Shown piece by piece: positions 5,205 through 8,035 of a DNA stretch of 8,035 nucleotides. A program made the translations under genes and the position numbers. The stretch's first letter is position 1, and every line of letters begins with the position of its first letter. The notes under the pieces were generated by a model, which saw nothing but the letters and a program-made list of their open reading frames with translations, was not told the origin of the DNA and ran no database searches. Origin of the DNA: JAYUDN01 sp043739785 (lineage in GTDB: Bacteria > Patescibacteriota > Gracilibacteria > BD1-5 > UBA2023); assembly GCA_043739785.1 (NCBI GenBank), contig JAYUDN010000036.1:1-8035 (forward strand). Direction: 5' to 3'.

Positions 5205-7691
5205 ATGTCCCCAGCTACTACTTCCACACAAGACGATTACTATGCACAGGTTGTTTCATCAGATACCACTCAGGATGCTGGTGATAAAAAACCACTCAAA
5301 CTGAAGATAAAGAAAAAAGTGGATATTGAAGAATGAACCCAAATTACAGAAATAACTCCTGAGGTCAAATCAACCGCCCGACTTCTCGAACGAGAGCATG
5401 CTGGGGATGGACTCATGCGTACCGCTCTGTGAAAAAATGGATGAGAATGAGAAAAAAAAGAAGAAACAAAAAAGCCGAGTATTTCCTTCAAAAAAATAGA
5501 TTCCGGAGTCAAGGTTCTCGAAAACCGTCCCGTTATGAAACTTCCTGATGAGGTGCCTCGAAGACCGAACCAATCACGTTTCAATAATCCGCTCCACCGA
5601 CCACAACCTACTTCGAATCCGAACCAATCGAGTGTATCTTCTTCCACTAGAGCCCCAGCGAAAGAGTGACGAATTCGAGATGATGTCAAACCGATGTTTC
5701 AGAGGACGATAGCCTTCGCGACCCCGACAAAGGATGGAACCGCGAAGAAATCAAAGAAAGATAGAAATACCAAAGACTATACTGCAGATGGAGGGAAAAA
5801 ATGAGTGAAAACTATCTGAGGCTCCACGGATGATGGATCATTTCGTCGATGACACAAGATATCGAAAAAACAACAAAAATCTATCGATGATATCAAACAG
5901 ATTCTTGTCGATCGAACCGGACAAGAAGTAGCAATTCCAGATTTTATCTCCGTGAAGGAATTCTCAGATAAGATAGGAGTCGCAATCCCGAAGATCCTAG
6001 CAGAAATGATGAAGAATGGTATGCTCGTATCTCTGAATGCTCAAGTTGACTACGATACGTGTTTTCTTATTGGAGAGAGTTTCGGTATCACGATCACAAA
6101 GGAAATCTCTGAAGATGTTTCTGTAGCTGACCTTCTCGATGGGAATATCGAGGATCTTATCAAAGAGGATGATCCATCGGTACTCCTTCCTCGTAGTCCG
6201 ATTATTTCTATTATGGGTCACGTCGATCACGGAAAAACCTCGATCCTCGATTTTATCCGAAAATCATCTGTGGTTTCGGGAGAAGCCGGAGGTATTACTC
6301 AGAAAATCGGAGCCTATCAAGTCGAAAAAAATGGCAAAAAGATTACGTTCCTCGATACTCCAGGGCATGAAGCCTTTACGATTATGCGAGCCCGTGGAGC
6401 TAAGCTTACGGATATAGCGGTCATCGTTATCGCGGCCGATGAAGGGATGAAGCCTCAGACGATAGAGTCGATCAACCATGCAAAAGAAGCCGGAGTTCCG
6501 ATGATCGTCGCCGCGAATAAGATGGATAAACCAGGAGCCAATCTTGACCTCATACGAGGGCAGATGGCAGAACATGGACTCCAACCAGAGGAATGGGGAG
6601 GAACCGTCATGCTCGTTCCCGTTTCGGCACATACTGGTCTTGGGATGGATACGCTTCTCGAGATGATTATCCTCCAGTCAGAAATGATGGAACTCAAGGC
6701 GAACCCAGATCGACTTGCGATTGCTACGGTGATCGAGGCTCATCTGGATCAGAAACTTGGGTCGGTAGCGACCATACTCATCAATACAGGAACCCTTCGA
6801 AAGTGAGAAAATATTGTCTGTGGAGGAGCCTTCTGAAAGGTCCGAACGCTCAAGGATTATAAATGAAAAAATACAGATGAGGCTGGTCCAGGAGTGCCTG
6901 TACAGATTACCGGTCTTTCAGAAGTGGTGCAGGGGGGAGATATCCTCCAGGTCGTTTCGACACCGATTATTGCGGCTATACGTGCGAAGGAATTTGTGCT
7001 CGCGAAAAATAAAAAATCAATACACGCTTTCGAAGGGGCTTCGCTCTCGATGCTGATGACTCGACTCAAATCTGGAGCACTCAAACAGCTCAAGATCGTT
7101 CTCAAAAGTGATTCCAATGGATCTCTCGAAGCGCTCAAATCCGCGCTTCAGAAACTCTCCACTCCAGAAACACAAGTCGTATTTATCCATGCGGCCGCCT
7201 GAGATATCAATGAATCTGACGTGATGATGGCTGGTACTTCCCAGGCCCTTCTTATCGCCTACAATGTTGGACTGGTAACGAGTGCGCGGCAGACGCTCAA
7301 CAACTCGAAGATCGAGTTCATCGATAAAAAAGTCATCTACCATATTCTCGAGAAGGTCGAAGCAATTATCACGGGAATGATCGATGTCCGATATGACGAT
7401 GTCGACCTTGGAATTGCGAAGGTAAAAGCGATATTTTTTACTGGGAAAAATAATTCGATGATGATCGTGGGGCTTGGTGTCGAATCGGGGAAGGTGGAAA
7501 ATCGAGCAAAAATACGTGTGATTCGAGATGGGAAAAAAGTCGGTTCTGGAGAAATCATGAACCTCAAGAGTGGAGTCCTCGATGTCATCGAGATCGAAGC
7601 ATCGAATGAGTGTGGTATCAACTATAAGTGAGATGTTCAAATACTCGAGGGCGATACGCTCGAATTCTATAAAATGGTCCAGAGAAAGTAG
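5205..7691 (+). CDS. infB: Translation initiation factor IF-2
   Basis: 828 aa from ATG 5205 to TAG 7689-7691. IF-2 is the GTPase that places initiator tRNA on the 30S subunit and drives subunit joining. Residues 1-245 are a charged, low-complexity linker. IF2_N lies at about 250-300 (VKEFSDKIGVAIPKILAEMM). The GTPase domain follows with G1 GHVDHGKT (338-345), G3 DTPGHE (384-389), G4 NKMD (438-441) and G5 SAH (474-476). Domain II, domain III (FIHAAAGDINESD) and C-terminal fMet-tRNA-binding domain IV (ending NECGINYKGDVQILEGDTLE) complete it. Thirteen in-frame UGA codons occur. Several fall on family glycines, such as LRK-G-ENIVCGGAF-G-KVR (6804 onward), AAA-G-DINESD (7200) and NYK-G-DVQ (7629), which proves the recoding. 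The gene appears monocistronic; nusA and rbfA, often adjacent in bacteria, are absent. No Shine-Dalgarno is evident. Confidence 0.97.
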
Positions 7692-7701
7692 GAACTTTCT
7701 C
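7682..7701 (+). other. Hairpin across the infB stop codon
   Basis: GAGAAAGT (7682-7689) pairs perfectly with ACTTTCTC (7694-7701) around an AGGA loop, and the TAG stop is inside it. It has no T run, so it is not a terminator on its own; it may protect the mRNA 3' end. Confidence 0.4.
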
Positions 7702-7730
7702 CGGTATATATATAAAGTGAATAGAAATTT

Positions 7731-7762
7731 AAAACCTCATACAGTTTACGGTATGAGGTTTT
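7731..7762. terminator. Bidirectional terminator after infB
   Basis: Perfect 12-bp stem AAAACCTCATAC / GTATGAGGTTTT with an 8-nt loop, A-rich before and T-rich after. It lies between the infB stop (7691) and the minus-strand stop at 7793-7791. Confidence 0.88.
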
Positions 7763-7790
7763 CTTTATGCTCATATAGAGAGCATACTTT

Positions 7791-8033
7791 CTAGTGAATT
7801 GGGGAATGTTCACAATTCTCGAAAAGAAAGGAACTCCTCCGCTTCATTTCTCTTTGCTCTATTTCGTAGTAAGGTAATAAAGTTCCTATTATCACCACGT
7901 GAATGCCTAAATTCTCATCCCTTTTTAGTAATAAAAAAGGGTCTTCCCCAGTTGACGGTAATTCCTTACCTCATATACTGGCTCTATGGAGACGAAAAAC
8001 CTCTATCGAAAAAAATCCCGAATCTGAAACAAG
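7791..8033 (-). CDS. Partial ORF entering from the right edge, shares its first 32 residues with the left-edge ORF
   Basis: Open from the edge inward for 80 codons to TAG (7793-7791). The first 32 residues, including GGKELPSTGEDP, equal those read inward from the left edge because the DNA is identical; one UGA is read as Gly. After GEDP it continues with FLLLKRDENLGIHVVIIGTL and ends in EHSPIH, unrelated to gene 1. The stop lies 29 nt before a symmetric terminator, which supports a real gene end. Against this, the + strand is also open over most of the same region (one frame unbroken from 7781 to the edge), so orientation is not certain. No function is recognised. Confidence 0.45.
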
Positions 8034-8034
8034 A
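7938..8034. repeat. Right copy of 97-bp terminal inverted repeat
   Basis: Exact reverse complement of 1-97. One extra base (8035) follows. Identity stops sharply at the inner edge; a poly-A run on the + strand (7933-7938) marks the boundary. Confidence 0.97.
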
Positions 8035-8035
8035 A

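Noticed and set aside
5270..5689. Minus-strand 139-residue ORF opposite the infB linker
   Set aside because: A shadow of the repetitive charged linker of IF-2, with Ser/Phe/Arg-rich composition expected from antisense of Lys/Glu/Arg codons.
7781..8035. + strand open frames after infB toward the right edge, including MPKFSSLFSN... from 7903 and a 23-codon ORF at 7806
   Set aside because: They compete with the minus-strand ORF. The minus reading is preferred because both repeat copies are open in it and its stop lies next to a bidirectional terminator. The choice is not firm.
1..8035. CRISPR array, phage genes or a recognisable transposase
   Set aside because: No regularly spaced repeats and no integrase, transposase, Cas or phage structural motifs were seen on either strand.

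Overview
The window uses a reassigned genetic code. Several genes make sense only if UGA is read as glycine. Initiation factor IF-2 needs 13 in-frame UGA codons, the type IV pilin 3, EF-P 1, and the membrane-protein cluster at the left end 22 in total. TAA and TAG are the only stops. This is translation table 25, known from Candidatus Gracilibacteria (BD1-5) and Absconditabacteria (SR1), so the source is very probably such a small-genome CPR/Patescibacteria organism. Shine-Dalgarno sequences are mostly absent from the starts.

Left region (1-2670, + strand): four tightly packed genes for small predicted membrane proteins. Genes 1, 2 and 4 have two hydrophobic segments near the N-terminus, then a helical cytoplasmic part, and end in a nearly identical tail (LDRQIEQFEELRRVL-like). 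They are paralogs with a conserved 3' end and divergent bodies. Gene 3 lies between them, is unrelated, and vaguely resembles DUF3592 proteins. A symmetric hairpin (2639-2665) closes the cluster.

Middle (2687-5204): a minus-strand lipoprotein gene made largely of Ala-Pro repeats, preceded by a -10 box that suggests a leaderless mRNA. Next is a minus-strand RNA block: tRNA-Ser(GCU), a degenerate tRNA-Ser-like copy, tRNA-Ile2(CAU) and a terminator. Then come efp (+) and a type IV pilin gene (-), convergent across a shared hairpin.

Right region (5205-8035): infB (+, 828 aa), apparently with its own promoter, a short leader hairpin and a terminator, facing a partial minus-strand ORF that runs off the right edge.

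Both window edges carry the same 97-bp sequence in inverted orientation (1-97 and 7938-8034, identical). Read inward from each end it is open in one frame, giving the same 32 residues that then diverge abruptly. The left copy runs into membrane gene 1 and the right copy into the partial ORF before infB. This is either a repeated coding module with exchangeable 3' ends, a non-coding repeat where an assembly broke, or an inverted repeat flanking an invertible segment. The sequence alone does not decide.
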